Below, piece by piece: positions 50,536-59,246 of a DNA stretch of 64,000 nt. The translations under genes were made by a program, and so were the position numbers. The notes below the pieces were generated by a model. The model worked only from the letters and a program-made list of their open reading frames with translations, was not told the DNA's origin and did not search any database. The DNA comes from JAOUEA01 sp041287635 (GTDB lineage Bacteria; Actinomycetota; UBA4738; HRBIN12). The stretch's first letter is position 1; each line of letters begins with the position of its first letter. The stretch covers positions 5,050 through 69,049 of the forward strand of contig JBGGNG010000047.1 in the NCBI GenBank assembly GCA_041287635.1, given 5' to 3'.

Positions 50536-50889
50536 TCACGCGCCGATCCCATCCTGCTTGCAGTCGATGCACAGCATCGCCCATGGGAGCGCCTCGAGGC
50601 GCTCCGGGGCGATCTCGCGGTCACAACGCTCGCATCGGCCGTACGAGCCGGCATCCATCTTGGCGAGCGCCCGGTCGACGTCGCGCAGGTTCGAGCGCAG
50701 CGCCCGTGCCACCGAGATCAGGTGCGAGCGCTCCTCGGTGTTGTGGGAACGATCGGCGAACCCGGCGTCGTCCACGAACGTCACCTCGTCGGAATCCGGA
50801 TCGGCGCCGAGGGCCACGATCTCCTCGCGCAGGTGCACGCGCTGGTCCTCGAGCGTCAACCGCAGCGACGCGGCGGTGGACTCATCCAT
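50536..50889 (-). CDS. DksA/TraR-type zinc-finger protein
   Basis: The 117-residue protein has an N-terminal helical part and a C-terminal zinc finger (CERCDREIAPERLEALPWAMLC..C). The family binds the RNA polymerase secondary channel or related sites; in actinobacteria such small members are poorly studied. The ATG at 50889 overlaps the xerD stop by 8 bp, so it is co-translated with XerD. The frame extends upstream, but that part lies inside xerD. Confidence 0.85.
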   Translation of the reverse strand: MDESTAASLRLTLEDQRVHLREEIVALGADPDSDEVTFVDDAGFADRSHNTEERSHLISVARALRSNLRDVDRALAKMDAGSYGRCERCDREIAPERLEALPWAMLCIDCKQDGIGA

Positions 50890-51871
50890 CGTGTGCCTCC
50901 TGACCGTGAGCGATCGCGTCGCTCGAGCGTGTTGCCGCGGCGGGCGGTCGCCGCGCTCGAGGGTGGGACGTGTAGTAGACCTCACGCAGGTGCTCCCGGG
51001 TGACCAGCGTGTAGATCTGGGTCGTCGCCACGCTCGCATGCCCCAGCAGCTCTTGCACGACCCGCACATCGGCCCCCCCTTCGAGCAGGTGCGTCGCGAA
51101 CGAGTGCCGCAGGGTATGCAACGAGACGTGCCGGTCGATGCCGGCCGCCCTCGCGGCCGCTCGCACCATGCGGTCACAGCTCTGACGCGACAGACGCCCG
51201 CCTCGCTGGTTCAGGAACAGCGCCCCTCTCGCCCGGCCGGATACGAACGCCGGGCGAGTCGTGGTGAGATAGGCCCCCACGGCCTCCCGACCGTATCGCC
51301 CGACGGGAACCTCCCGTTCCTTCCCCCCCTTGCCGAGCACCCGCACGGCGCCCTCCTCGAGATCCACGTCGTCGACGTCGAGCCCCGTGAGCTCGGAGAC
51401 GCGCAGCCCCGAGCCGTAGAGGAGCTCCAGGATCGCTCGGTCTCGACGCCCTGCCGGGGTCGCCGGATCGGGCGCCGCCAGGAGCCGCTGGATCTCGTCC
51501 ACGGTGAGCGGGTGCGGCAACGAACGGGGCAGCTTCGGCTGGGCGACCCCGATCGCCGGATCTCGATCGGTCACCCCCTCACGCACCAAGAACCGGTGGA
51601 ACGATCGCACCGACGACAGGGCGCGGGCCACCGACGTCGCCCGGTACGGCCGTTCGTCGTCGCCGTGCGTACTCGCGCTGATCGACGCGAGGAAGGACCG
51701 CACGATGGCCTCGTCGACCTCGGCCGGCTCGAGGACGTCTCGCGAGGCGAGGAAGCCCCCGTATCGAGCGAGGTCGCGACGGTAGGCGGCGATCGTGTGC
51801 TCCGAGAGGCCCCGCTCCACCGTCAGATGATCGAGGTAGCGGACGACCTCGGTCTCGATCGACGTGGTCAT
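50882..51871 (-). CDS. xerD: Site-specific tyrosine recombinase XerD
   Basis: The 329-residue recombinase has an N-terminal SAM-like domain (VVRYLDHLTVERGLSEHTIAAYRRDL) and a catalytic domain with Arg in GSGLRVSELTG, Lys in GKGGKER, HTLRHSFATHL, the His of LLGHASV and the nucleophilic Tyr in TTQIYTLVT. It resolves chromosome dimers at dif with XerC. Its position beside pyrG and the Nudix gene matches M. tuberculosis xerD, so it is a housekeeping gene. Confidence 0.93.
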   Translation of the reverse strand: MTTSIETEVVRYLDHLTVERGLSEHTIAAYRRDLARYGGFLASRDVLEPAEVDEAIVRSFLASISASTHGDDERPYRATSVARALSSVRSFHRFLVREGVTDRDPAIGVAQPKLPRSLPHPLTVDEIQRLLAAPDPATPAGRRDRAILELLYGSGLRVSELTGLDVDDVDLEEGAVRVLGKGGKEREVPVGRYGREAVGAYLTTTRPAFVSGRARGALFLNQRGGRLSRQSCDRMVRAAARAAGIDRHVSLHTLRHSFATHLLEGGADVRVVQELLGHASVATTQIYTLVTREHLREVYYTSHPRARRPPAAATRSSDAIAHGQEAHDG

Positions 51872-51900
51872 GGCCCTCCCCGGCTCACCACCGGGATCTC

Positions 51901-53028
51901 CTAGCCTGCCCCGCCGCCGATTTGCTGCGCGATCGGCGCCACGTCGAGGCCGTGAGCGGCCCCGACCCCTTCGTTCGTGATCGTTCCCGCGACGACGTTC
52001 ACCCCGAGGGCGAGGGCCGGGTCCGCCCGCACCGCCTCGTCGATCCCGTGGTCCGCGATCGCGACGACGTAGGGCAGCGTGGCGTTCGTGAGGGCGTACG
52101 TCGACGTCCGCGGCACGGCCCCCGGCATGTTCCCGACGCAGTAGTGCACGACCTCGTCGACGACGAACGTCGGATCGGAGTGCGTCGTGACGTGCGAGGT
52201 CTCGAAACACCCGCCTTGGTCGATCGAGATGTCGACCAGCACCGACCCGGGGTGCATCGCCGACACCGTCTCGGCGGTGACGAGATGAGGCGCCCTCGCT
52301 CCGGGAACGAGCACCGCACCGATGACCATGTCGGCGCCGACCACGAGTCGCTCGACGGCGAGAGCGGAGCTCATCACGGTCTGGATACGCCCGTGCCAGA
52401 CCCGGTCGATGTCGCGGAGCCGGTCGACGTTGCGATCCACGACGGTGACCTCGGCCTCCATGCCTGCGGCGATCTGCGCGGCGTTCGCCCCCGCCATCCC
52501 GGCACCGAGCACGACCACCCTTGCGGGGGCCACGCCCGATGCGCCGCCCATCAGCACGCCCCGCCCGCCCCGAGGCCGCTCGAGGAACGCTGCACCCTCC
52601 TGAGGGGCCATGCGACCCGCGATCTCCGACATCGGCGCGAGCAACGGTAGCCTGCCGTCGTCGGTCTGAACCGTCTCGTAGGCCACCGAGGTCACGTTCC
52701 GCTCGGCGAGGAACCTCGTCAGCCGCTCGTCGGCCGCCAGGTGCAGGTAGGTGAACAGCACCTGCCCGGGGCGGAACCGCTCGTACTCCTCGGGCCGCGG
52801 CTCCTTCACCTTCACGATCAGCTCGGCCTCGGCGAACACCGCGTCGGCGTCCGCCACGATCTCGGCGCCCGCGACCTCGTAGTGCTCGTCCGCGATCGCG
52901 GACCCCAGGCCGGCGGACGCCTCGACGAAGACGCGGTGCCCGGCCCGCACGAGCTCGCGAACCCCCTCGGGCGTCGCCGCCACGCGGTATTCGCTGTCCT
53001 TGACCTCTTTCGGGATCCCGACGTGCAC
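51901..53028 (-). CDS. ald: Alanine dehydrogenase
   Basis: The 375-residue protein has the IPKEVKDSEYRVAATPEGV start, the Rossmann segment VVVLGAGMAGANAAQIA and the DISIDQGGCFETSHVT motif of alanine dehydrogenases. It interconverts pyruvate plus ammonia and L-alanine with NADH. A GAGGAGG ribosome binding site lies about 10 nt upstream. It lies between the Nudix gene and xerD. Confidence 0.94.
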   Translation of the reverse strand: MHVGIPKEVKDSEYRVAATPEGVRELVRAGHRVFVEASAGLGSAIADEHYEVAGAEIVADADAVFAEAELIVKVKEPRPEEYERFRPGQVLFTYLHLAADERLTRFLAERNVTSVAYETVQTDDGRLPLLAPMSEIAGRMAPQEGAAFLERPRGGRGVLMGGASGVAPARVVVLGAGMAGANAAQIAAGMEAEVTVVDRNVDRLRDIDRVWHGRIQTVMSSALAVERLVVGADMVIGAVLVPGARAPHLVTAETVSAMHPGSVLVDISIDQGGCFETSHVTTHSDPTFVVDEVVHYCVGNMPGAVPRTSTYALTNATLPYVVAIADHGIDEAVRADPALALGVNVVAGTITNEGVGAAHGLDVAPIAQQIGGGAG

Positions 53029-53115
53029 GCGAGGTGCCTCCTCATCCTCAGCCCGCCCGGCGCCCGCCCAGACATCCGCCGCCGTCCGTTCCGACGCAAG
53101 CGTACTGAACCAGGC

Positions 53116-53652
53116 TCAGGAACGCGCCGTCTCGCCCGGGGGCAGGGGCGGGCGCCCGGCCGCCATCAACAGCGCGACGGCGGTCTTGGCGTCGCGGACC
53201 CGGCCCGACCGGGCGGCGTCGACCATGCGCTGGAAGGGTTCGAGCCGCAGCTCGATCCCCGGCTCGACCGGCCCCGACGGCTCGGCCTCGGTGCGCGCCC
53301 AGAACAGGTGCACGTACTCGTCGCTCGACCCAACCGTCGGGTAGATGCCGCCGAGGAACTCGATCGCCGTATGACGGTAGCCGGTCTCCTCGTAGAGCTC
53401 CCGGGCCGCGGCGCTCACGGCGTCCTCCCCGTCGACGTCCAGGATGCCGGCCGGGACCTCGGTCATCGCCTGGCGGACCGCGGGCCGGAACTGCCGCACG
53501 AGCACCACGCGATCGTCGGGGGTCAGCGGCAACACCGCGGTGGCGTCGTGACGGCGAACGACCTCCCAGGCACCCATCTCGGACCATTCCTCGACGTCGA
53601 CCCTCACGAACGCTCCCTGGAACGCGGTCCGTGCGGTGAGCGGCTCGGGCAC
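53116..53652 (-). CDS. Nudix hydrolase, ADP-ribose pyrophosphatase-like
   Basis: The 178-residue protein has a Nudix box with one extra residue between the first Gly and Glu (GILDVDGE...RELYEETGYR), and VPAG upstream, as in ADP-ribose pyrophosphatases. It would hydrolyse ADP-ribose or related nucleoside diphosphates. The GTG at 53652 is preferred, 8 bp after the pyrG stop. The homologue in M. tuberculosis (Rv1700) also lies beside pyrG and xerD. Confidence 0.88.
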   Translation of the reverse strand: MPEPLTARTAFQGAFVRVDVEEWSEMGAWEVVRRHDATAVLPLTPDDRVVLVRQFRPAVRQAMTEVPAGILDVDGEDAVSAAARELYEETGYRHTAIEFLGGIYPTVGSSDEYVHLFWARTEAEPSGPVEPGIELRLEPFQRMVDAARSGRVRDAKTAVALLMAAGRPPLPPGETARS

Positions 53653-53660
53653 CGCGCGCT

Positions 53661-55304
53661 CTATCCCGTGGTCGATAACGAGCGCTCGACGCGCGAGCGG
53701 CGGAAGGTCTGGGCGGCGCCGACGAAGTCGCGGAAGAGTGGGTGCGGCTTCGTGGGTCGCGACCGAAGCTCGGGGTGGAACTGCCCCGCCACGAAGAAAG
53801 GGTGATCGGGCAGTTCGATGATCTCCGTCAGTCGGCCGTTGTGGGAGTTGCCCGAGAGCACGAGCCCGTGGGCTTCCAGCTGCTCGTGGTAGGCGGGATT
53901 GACCTCCCATCGATGGCGGTGCCGCTCGTACACGACCGGCTCGCCGTAGGCCTCGGCGGCCCTCGTGCCCGGCACGAGGTGGCACGGCTGGGCGCCGAGC
54001 CGCATCGACCCGCCCAGATCGGTGACGTCCTTCTGCTCCGGCAGCAGGTCGATCACGGCGTGTGGGGTGGCGGGGTCGAACTCGCTCGAGTTCGCGCCCT
54101 CGAGGCCGATCACGTTGCGGGCGTACTCGATCACGGCGCACTGCAGACCCAGGCAGATGCCGAGGAAGGGCACCCCGCGCTCTCGCGCGTACCGCACGGC
54201 TGCCACCTTGCCCTCGACGCCGCGGATGCCGAACCCCCCGGGGATCAGCACACCGTCGGCGTCTCGCAACGCCTCCTCGGTCGCCCCACCCCCGAGGTCG
54301 TCGGAGGCGACCCACCTGATCTGCACGTCGGCGCCGTGGTGGAACCCGCCGTGGTAGAGCGCCTCCATCACCGAGAGGTACGCATCACGCAGGGTGACGT
54401 ACTTGCCCACGACGGCGATGGTGGTGGGCTCGCTCGCAGCGTGGATGCGATCGACGAGGCCCTCCCACTCGGTGAGATCGGGCTCGGTGTCGACGCGCAG
54501 GTGGTTCGCCAGCTCCACGTCGAGACCCTCCCGATGCAGCACGAGCGGCACCTCGTAGATCGAGGCCGCATCGGGGGCGCTGATCACGCCGCTGATCGGC
54601 ACGTCGCACAACAGGGAGATCTTCTCCTTCAGGTTGCGCCCGATCGGGCGATCGGACCGGGCGACGATCGCGTCGGGCTGGATACCGAGCGCCCGCAGCT
54701 CCTTCACGGAGTGCTGCGTCGGCTTGGTCTTCAGCTCTCCGCTGGGGCCGATGAACGGCATCAAGGAGACGTGCACGAACGCGCAGTGGTCGCGGCCGAT
54801 CTCGTTGCGCAGCTGTCGGATCGCCTCGAGGAACGGCAGCGACTCGATATCGCCCACCGTGCCGCCGATCTCGACGATCACCAGGTCTGCGGCCTCGGTC
54901 TCGCCGAGCGCTCGCACCCGCTCCTTGATCTCGTCGGTGATGTGCGGGATCACCTGCACGGTCTTGCCCAGGTAGTCGCCGCGACGCTCCTTCGCGATCA
55001 CGCTCGAGTAGACCGCCCCGGTCGTGAAGTTCGAACCACGGTGCAGGTCGGCGTCGAGGAACCGCTCGTAGTGACCGAGATCGAGGTCGGTCTCGGCTCC
55101 GTCGTCGAGCACGAAGACCTCGCCGTGCTCGAACGGATTCATCGTGCCGGGATCGACGTTGACGTAGGGGTCGAGCTTCTGGATGACCACCTTCAGGCCG
55201 CGGGCCTTGAAGAGTCTTCCGAGGGAGGCGGAGGTGATGCCCTTCCCCAGTCCGGAGGCCACTCCCCCCGTGACGAAGATGTACTTGGGCTGCTCCCTCA
55301 CCAC
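53661..55304 (-). CDS. pyrG: CTP synthase
   Basis: The 547-residue enzyme has the amidoligase domain (YIFVTGGVASGLGKGITSAS, with the KLDPYVNVDPGTMNPFEHGE segment) and the glutaminase domain with the Cys in LGICLGLQCAV and the PEHP-type end (FHPELRSRPTKPHPLF). It makes CTP from UTP with glutamine. GTG codons at 55304 and 55301 are adjacent; the TAGAGT -10 box fits 55304 and a leaderless transcript. Confidence 0.96.
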   Translation of the reverse strand: MVREQPKYIFVTGGVASGLGKGITSASLGRLFKARGLKVVIQKLDPYVNVDPGTMNPFEHGEVFVLDDGAETDLDLGHYERFLDADLHRGSNFTTGAVYSSVIAKERRGDYLGKTVQVIPHITDEIKERVRALGETEAADLVIVEIGGTVGDIESLPFLEAIRQLRNEIGRDHCAFVHVSLMPFIGPSGELKTKPTQHSVKELRALGIQPDAIVARSDRPIGRNLKEKISLLCDVPISGVISAPDAASIYEVPLVLHREGLDVELANHLRVDTEPDLTEWEGLVDRIHAASEPTTIAVVGKYVTLRDAYLSVMEALYHGGFHHGADVQIRWVASDDLGGGATEEALRDADGVLIPGGFGIRGVEGKVAAVRYARERGVPFLGICLGLQCAVIEYARNVIGLEGANSSEFDPATPHAVIDLLPEQKDVTDLGGSMRLGAQPCHLVPGTRAAEAYGEPVVYERHRHRWEVNPAYHEQLEAHGLVLSGNSHNGRLTEIIELPDHPFFVAGQFHPELRSRPTKPHPLFRDFVGAAQTFRRSRVERSLSTTG

Positions 55305-55312
55305 GGAACCCG

Positions 55313-55318
55313 ACTCTA
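55313..55318 (-). promoter_or_regulatory. -10 box for leaderless pyrG
   Basis: On the minus strand TAGAGT ends 8 nt before the GTG at 55304. Confidence 0.5.
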
Positions 55319-55378
55319 GCAGAGGGTTCCGACGCTCCGAGCCACTTCGAGCGGAAACATCGCGACGGGTCGCACGGG

Positions 55379-57046
55379 CTAGGCGGTCGCCTTCATCTTC
55401 TCGGCTTCCGACAGCAGCTCCTCGGCGTGGGAGACCGCGCTGGAGCTGTCGTCGAGACCGGCGAGCATCCTCGACAGCTCGCGCACGCGTTCGCCGTCGT
55501 CGAGCACCTCGACCGCGGCGGTTCCGAGCTCCTTGGTCACCCGGACGTGACGATCGGCGAAGCAGGCGATCTGCGGCAGGTGCGTCACGACGAGCACCTG
55601 TCGGTCCCGCGCCAGGCGCGCGAGGCGCCGGCCGACGGCGAGGCCAGCCCTGCCGCCGATGCCGGCGTCGACCTCGTCGAAGACGAGCGTCGGCACGTCG
55701 TCGATGTCGGCGAGCACGCTGCGGCACGCGAGCATCGTGCGTGAGAGTTCCCCACCCGAGGCGCCCTTGGCCAGGGGCATCGGCGACACTTCGGGGCCGC
55801 CGGCGAACAGCAGCTCGACCCGCTCGGCCCCTGCCCGCCCGGGGGCCGCGAGGGGCACGAGGGCGACCTGCACGATCGCGCCGGGCATGCCCAGCTCCTC
55901 GAGCTCGCACCGGATCGCCTCGGACAACCGCCGAGCCGCACCGGCCCTTCCCGACGTCACGACCGCCGAACGCGCCTGCACCGGCTCGACGAGATCGCGA
56001 ACCTCCCGATCGAGTTCCGCGAGCCTCTCGTCGGCGCCCGCGAGCTCCGCCAATCGCCCCGACGCCTCGTCCATGAACGCCAGCACGTCGGCGTCGGTCT
56101 CACCATATTTGCGCTGCAGCGCTTTCAACGCGGCAACCCGTTCGCGCACCTGCTGCAGCCGCGCAGGGTCGGGCGCGAGTGACTCCCGATACGACCGCAC
56201 GTCGCGGGCGAGCTCCGCGACCTCGATCGCCAGGGCTGCGCCCCTCGCCGCGAGCTCACTGGCTTCCGTGTCGAGCGCACCGGCCTCGTCGAGAGCGCGC
56301 GCGGCGATGCGCAGCTCGTCGGCCGCCCCGTCGTCCCCGCCGAGCGCCGCCTCGGCCGCTCCCCCGACCTCGAGCAGGCGCTCGACATGACCGAGCCGCG
56401 CCTCCTCGGCACCCAGACGCTCGGACTCGTCGACCTCGGGCGATACCGCGTCGATCTCGCGGACCTGATACGCGAGGAGGTCGAGCTCACGCTCACGGTC
56501 ACGCGCCGCCACCCGGAGACGTTCCAGAGCGGCCGTGGCCGACCGCAGCGCCTCGAAGGCCTCCCGGTACGTGGCGACCGCGACTAGGTGCTCGTCTCCC
56601 GCGAACCGATCCAGGAACGCGGTCTGCACCGCCGGCTCGAGGAGCCGCTGGGACTGGTGCTGGCCGTGCACCTCGACGAGCTCGGCGCCGAGCGCCGACA
56701 GCGCCGATGCGGTCGCGATCTGACCGCCGATCCGCGAGGACCCCTTGCCGTCAGCCGGCACGGACCGTGCGAGCAGCACGTCGCCCTCCTCGGCCCAGGC
56801 ATCGAGCGAGGACTTCGCGTCGCCTGAAGCCGCGCTCACGTCGAACAACGCCTGAACCCGCGCGGCGACGGCGCCGTCGCGCACGAGCGAGGCCGACGCG
56901 CGCGCGCCGAGCGCGAGGGCGAGGCCGACCGTGATCATCGTCTTGCCGGCCCCGGTCTCCCCGGTCAAGACGTTCAGGCCGGGGTGCAGCGGCAGGTCGA
57001 GGTCGTCGATGACCCCCAGCCCCGAGATGTGGAGCTCGCGCAACAC
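55379..57046 (-). CDS. recN: DNA repair ATPase RecN
   Basis: The 555-residue SMC-like protein has Walker A GETGAGKT (residues 29-36), a long coiled coil in the middle, the GGELSRTMLA signature motif and Walker B TLVFDEVDAGIGG. It acts in double-strand break repair. The start is a GTG with a TAGGAT -10 box 6 nt upstream that overlaps the nadK stop codon. Confidence 0.94.
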   Translation of the reverse strand: MLRELHISGLGVIDDLDLPLHPGLNVLTGETGAGKTMITVGLALALGARASASLVRDGAVAARVQALFDVSAASGDAKSSLDAWAEEGDVLLARSVPADGKGSSRIGGQIATASALSALGAELVEVHGQHQSQRLLEPAVQTAFLDRFAGDEHLVAVATYREAFEALRSATAALERLRVAARDRERELDLLAYQVREIDAVSPEVDESERLGAEEARLGHVERLLEVGGAAEAALGGDDGAADELRIAARALDEAGALDTEASELAARGAALAIEVAELARDVRSYRESLAPDPARLQQVRERVAALKALQRKYGETDADVLAFMDEASGRLAELAGADERLAELDREVRDLVEPVQARSAVVTSGRAGAARRLSEAIRCELEELGMPGAIVQVALVPLAAPGRAGAERVELLFAGGPEVSPMPLAKGASGGELSRTMLACRSVLADIDDVPTLVFDEVDAGIGGRAGLAVGRRLARLARDRQVLVVTHLPQIACFADRHVRVTKELGTAAVEVLDDGERVRELSRMLAGLDDSSSAVSHAEELLSEAEKMKATA

Positions 57047-57052
57047 GGGCGC

Positions 57053-57058
57053 ATCCTA
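57053..57058 (-). promoter_or_regulatory. -10 box for leaderless recN
   Basis: On the minus strand TAGGAT ends 6 nt before the recN GTG; its first bases are the nadK TAG stop codon. recN therefore has its own promoter within the nadK-recN junction. Confidence 0.55.
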
Positions 57059-57931
57059 CGGCCGGGCGCCGACATCGTCGGCGTCGGGCTCGCCGGGGCG
57101 CTCGCCTTCCGCGCCCGGCAGCCCGAACTTCTCGCGAACGAGGGAGAGGAACTCCGGCGCGTCGTCGCGCCGCACGAGGCGGGCGGCGCGACCGGACGCG
57201 CGGATCCGCACGATCGAGCCCACCGGCAGCTCGATGCTCCGACGCCCGTCGGCAGAGAGCACCCCGCTCTCATCGCCCATCACCTCGAGCTGCACATGGC
57301 TCGAGGCGTTCAGCACGAACGATCGGTCGAACACCATGTGGGCAGCGATCGGCGTGAGCACGAGGGAATCCACCCCCGGGCTCACGATGGGCCCCCGCGC
57401 CGAGAACGAGTACGCCGTGGAACCCGTCGGGGTCGCCACGATCACCCCGTCGGCAGAGAACGTCGTCACGTAGACGCCGTCGACCTGCACGGCGAGGCGC
57501 ACCAATCGATGTCGTGCGTGCTTCTCGACCATGACCTCGTTCAGGCCCCACTGCGGGGGGAAGTCCGCGCCCGAGACGGGCTCGACGGTGAGTGCGAGCC
57601 GCTCCTCCACCCTGGCTCGGCCGTCCAGCACCGCACGCACGAGCGGCAGGGCGTCCACGGGCTCGACCTCGGTGAGGAACCCCATGCGCCCCACCTTGAC
57701 CCCCAGCACCGGGCACCCGATGTGCGAGGCCGCATACGCCGCTCGTAGGAACGTCCCATCGCCCCCGACGCTCACCACCAGGTCGAGGACCTCGCCGACC
57801 TCGGGCGAGTCTCCGTCGTCGGAGAGCAGCACGGTCGTGCCGCCCTCGCGCTCGATCGCCTCGCGTAGCTCCCGTGCCGCCTCGATCGCGGCCTGCCGCT
57901 TCGGGTGCATCACGACTCCGACCCGGCTCAT
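57056..57931 (-). CDS. nadK: NAD kinase
   Basis: The 291-residue enzyme has the GGDGTFLRAA motif, the GRMGFLTEV segment and the ATPTGSTAYSFSARGPIV substrate loop. It phosphorylates NAD to NADP. The ATG at 57931 overlaps the tlyA stop by 4 bp (ATGA). The order tlyA-nadK-recN is conserved in actinobacteria. Confidence 0.96.
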   Translation of the reverse strand: MSRVGVVMHPKRQAAIEAARELREAIEREGGTTVLLSDDGDSPEVGEVLDLVVSVGGDGTFLRAAYAASHIGCPVLGVKVGRMGFLTEVEPVDALPLVRAVLDGRARVEERLALTVEPVSGADFPPQWGLNEVMVEKHARHRLVRLAVQVDGVYVTTFSADGVIVATPTGSTAYSFSARGPIVSPGVDSLVLTPIAAHMVFDRSFVLNASSHVQLEVMGDESGVLSADGRRSIELPVGSIVRIRASGRAARLVRRDDAPEFLSLVREKFGLPGAEGERPGEPDADDVGARP

Positions 57932-58722
57932 GCCGCCACCTCTCGCCCCTCGGCGACAGCATCCTGCACGTCGATCGTGGCCGCCGCCACGCCGCGCCGG
58001 GCCGAGAGGAGGAACTCCACGTTGCCCGCGGGGCCCCGGACCGGTGACGCCATCATCCCCTGCGGCGCGACCCCGGCGTCCGCCGCCGCCGCGATCACCT
58101 CCGACAGCACCCTCGCCCACACCTCGGGGTCGCGGACCACGCCGCCGCTGCCCACATCCGTCGGGCCGGCCTCGAACTGCGGCTTGACGAGGAAGACGGC
58201 CCCGGCGTCGTCGGCGGCGACCGAGCCCAAGGCCGGCATGACCGATCGCAGGGAGATGAACGAGAGATCGGCCACGACGAGCTGCGGGTGGCAGGGCACC
58301 GCGTCGGCCGTCAGCTCGCGCGCGTTCGTCCGCTCGAGCACAGTGACGCGATCGTCCTCGCGCAGCCGCCAATCGAGCTGTCCATAACCCACGTCGACCG
58401 CGATCACGTGGCGGGCGCCGGCCCGGAGCAGGCAATCGGTGAATCCTCCCGTCGATGCGCCGGCGTCGAGGCAGTCGAGGCCCGCCGGGTCGATGCGGAA
58501 TCGCGCGAGCGCGGCTTCGAGCTTGTCGCCTCCGCGCGAGACGTAGCGACGGGCCGGGCCGGCCAGCCCGACCGGCGCATCGGTGGCCACGAGGGTCGAT
58601 GCCTTGGTCGCCCTGGTTCCAGCGACCAGCACGAGACCCGCCCGTACGGCCTCCTGCGCCTCAGCGCGCGAGGCCACCAGGCCACGGCGGACGAGCTCAG
58701 TGTCGAGGCGACGTCGGGTCAC
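57928..58722 (-). CDS. tlyA: TlyA-family rRNA 2'-O-methyltransferase
   Basis: The 264-residue protein has an N-terminal S4 RNA-binding domain (RLDTELVRRGLVASRAEAQEAVRAG), then a Rossmann methyltransferase with DAGASTGGFTDCLL and VDVGYGQLDWRL. TlyA methylates 16S and 23S rRNA in mycobacteria. It overlaps nadK by 4 bp and is 16 bp downstream of the small protein gene. Confidence 0.93.
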   Translation of the reverse strand: MTRRRLDTELVRRGLVASRAEAQEAVRAGLVLVAGTRATKASTLVATDAPVGLAGPARRYVSRGGDKLEAALARFRIDPAGLDCLDAGASTGGFTDCLLRAGARHVIAVDVGYGQLDWRLREDDRVTVLERTNARELTADAVPCHPQLVVADLSFISLRSVMPALGSVAADDAGAVFLVKPQFEAGPTDVGSGGVVRDPEVWARVLSEVIAAAADAGVAPQGMMASPVRGPAGNVEFLLSARRGVAAATIDVQDAVAEGREVAA

Positions 58723-58738
58723 CGTCGTCGCGTCCGGA

Positions 58739-59158
58739 TCAGGCGTCGGATGCCGGCGGCGCGGTCGTCGCGGCAGGGGCGACCGGCTTCGAGGTCGACG
58801 TCTTCCTGGTGCTGCGCGTGCGCGTCGAGGTCGACTTCGCGGGCGTCTTCTTCTTCCCGGAGGCGGTCATGCCCGCGGCACGCTCGAGGTCGCGCACCCG
58901 CTTCTTGAGCGCATCGAGCTCCGCCTGCGACGCCACGCCACCGACCGACTTCAGCTGCTCGGAGATCTCTCGCTGCATGAACCCTGAGATGCGCTCCCGA
59001 TTCCCGTGGGACCACTCCAAGAGGTCGGCGGTGGTCTTGGCGACCTGTTCCTTCGCGGCGCCGGGTTCCAGCATGTCCTTGGCGAGCTGCTGCGCCTTCG
59101 TCGGGGTCAGCGTGCCGAGCAATCCTTCCACGGTCCTGCGGAGGTCGTCGATGATCAT
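58739..59158 (-). CDS. Small coiled-coil protein with Thr/Ser/Lys-rich tail
   Basis: The 139-residue protein has helical segments up to about residue 100 (KKRVRDLERAAGM near the end looks like a coiled coil) and a basic tail rich in Lys, Ser, Thr and Ala (GKKKTPAKSTSTRTRSTRK). It holds the same place as M. tuberculosis Rv1693 between the HAD and tlyA genes. The upper part resembles small phasin- or UbiK-like proteins, but this is not certain. The ATG at 59158 is preceded by AAGGACC. Confidence 0.7.
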   Translation of the reverse strand: MIIDDLRRTVEGLLGTLTPTKAQQLAKDMLEPGAAKEQVAKTTADLLEWSHGNRERISGFMQREISEQLKSVGGVASQAELDALKKRVRDLERAAGMTASGKKKTPAKSTSTRTRSTRKTSTSKPVAPAATTAPPASDA

Positions 59159-59193
59159 CGGGAGGTCCTTTCGCGGTCGTCGTTGTGCTCGCC

Positions 59194-59199
59194 AGCATA
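59194..59199 (-). promoter_or_regulatory. -10 box for the small protein-tlyA-nadK unit
   Basis: On the minus strand TATGCT lies 35 nt before the ATG at 59158, leaving a short leader with a ribosome binding site. Confidence 0.45.
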
Positions 59200-59246
59200 C
59201 CCTCGGGCCTGCCACCCGCCGGTCGTGCCACGACCACGCCGAAACC

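Noticed and set aside
50882..51871. Tyrosine recombinase as a prophage or integrative-element integrase
   Set aside because: It lies in a conserved xerD position beside ald, Nudix and pyrG, without phage genes, att-like repeats or a neighbouring tRNA.
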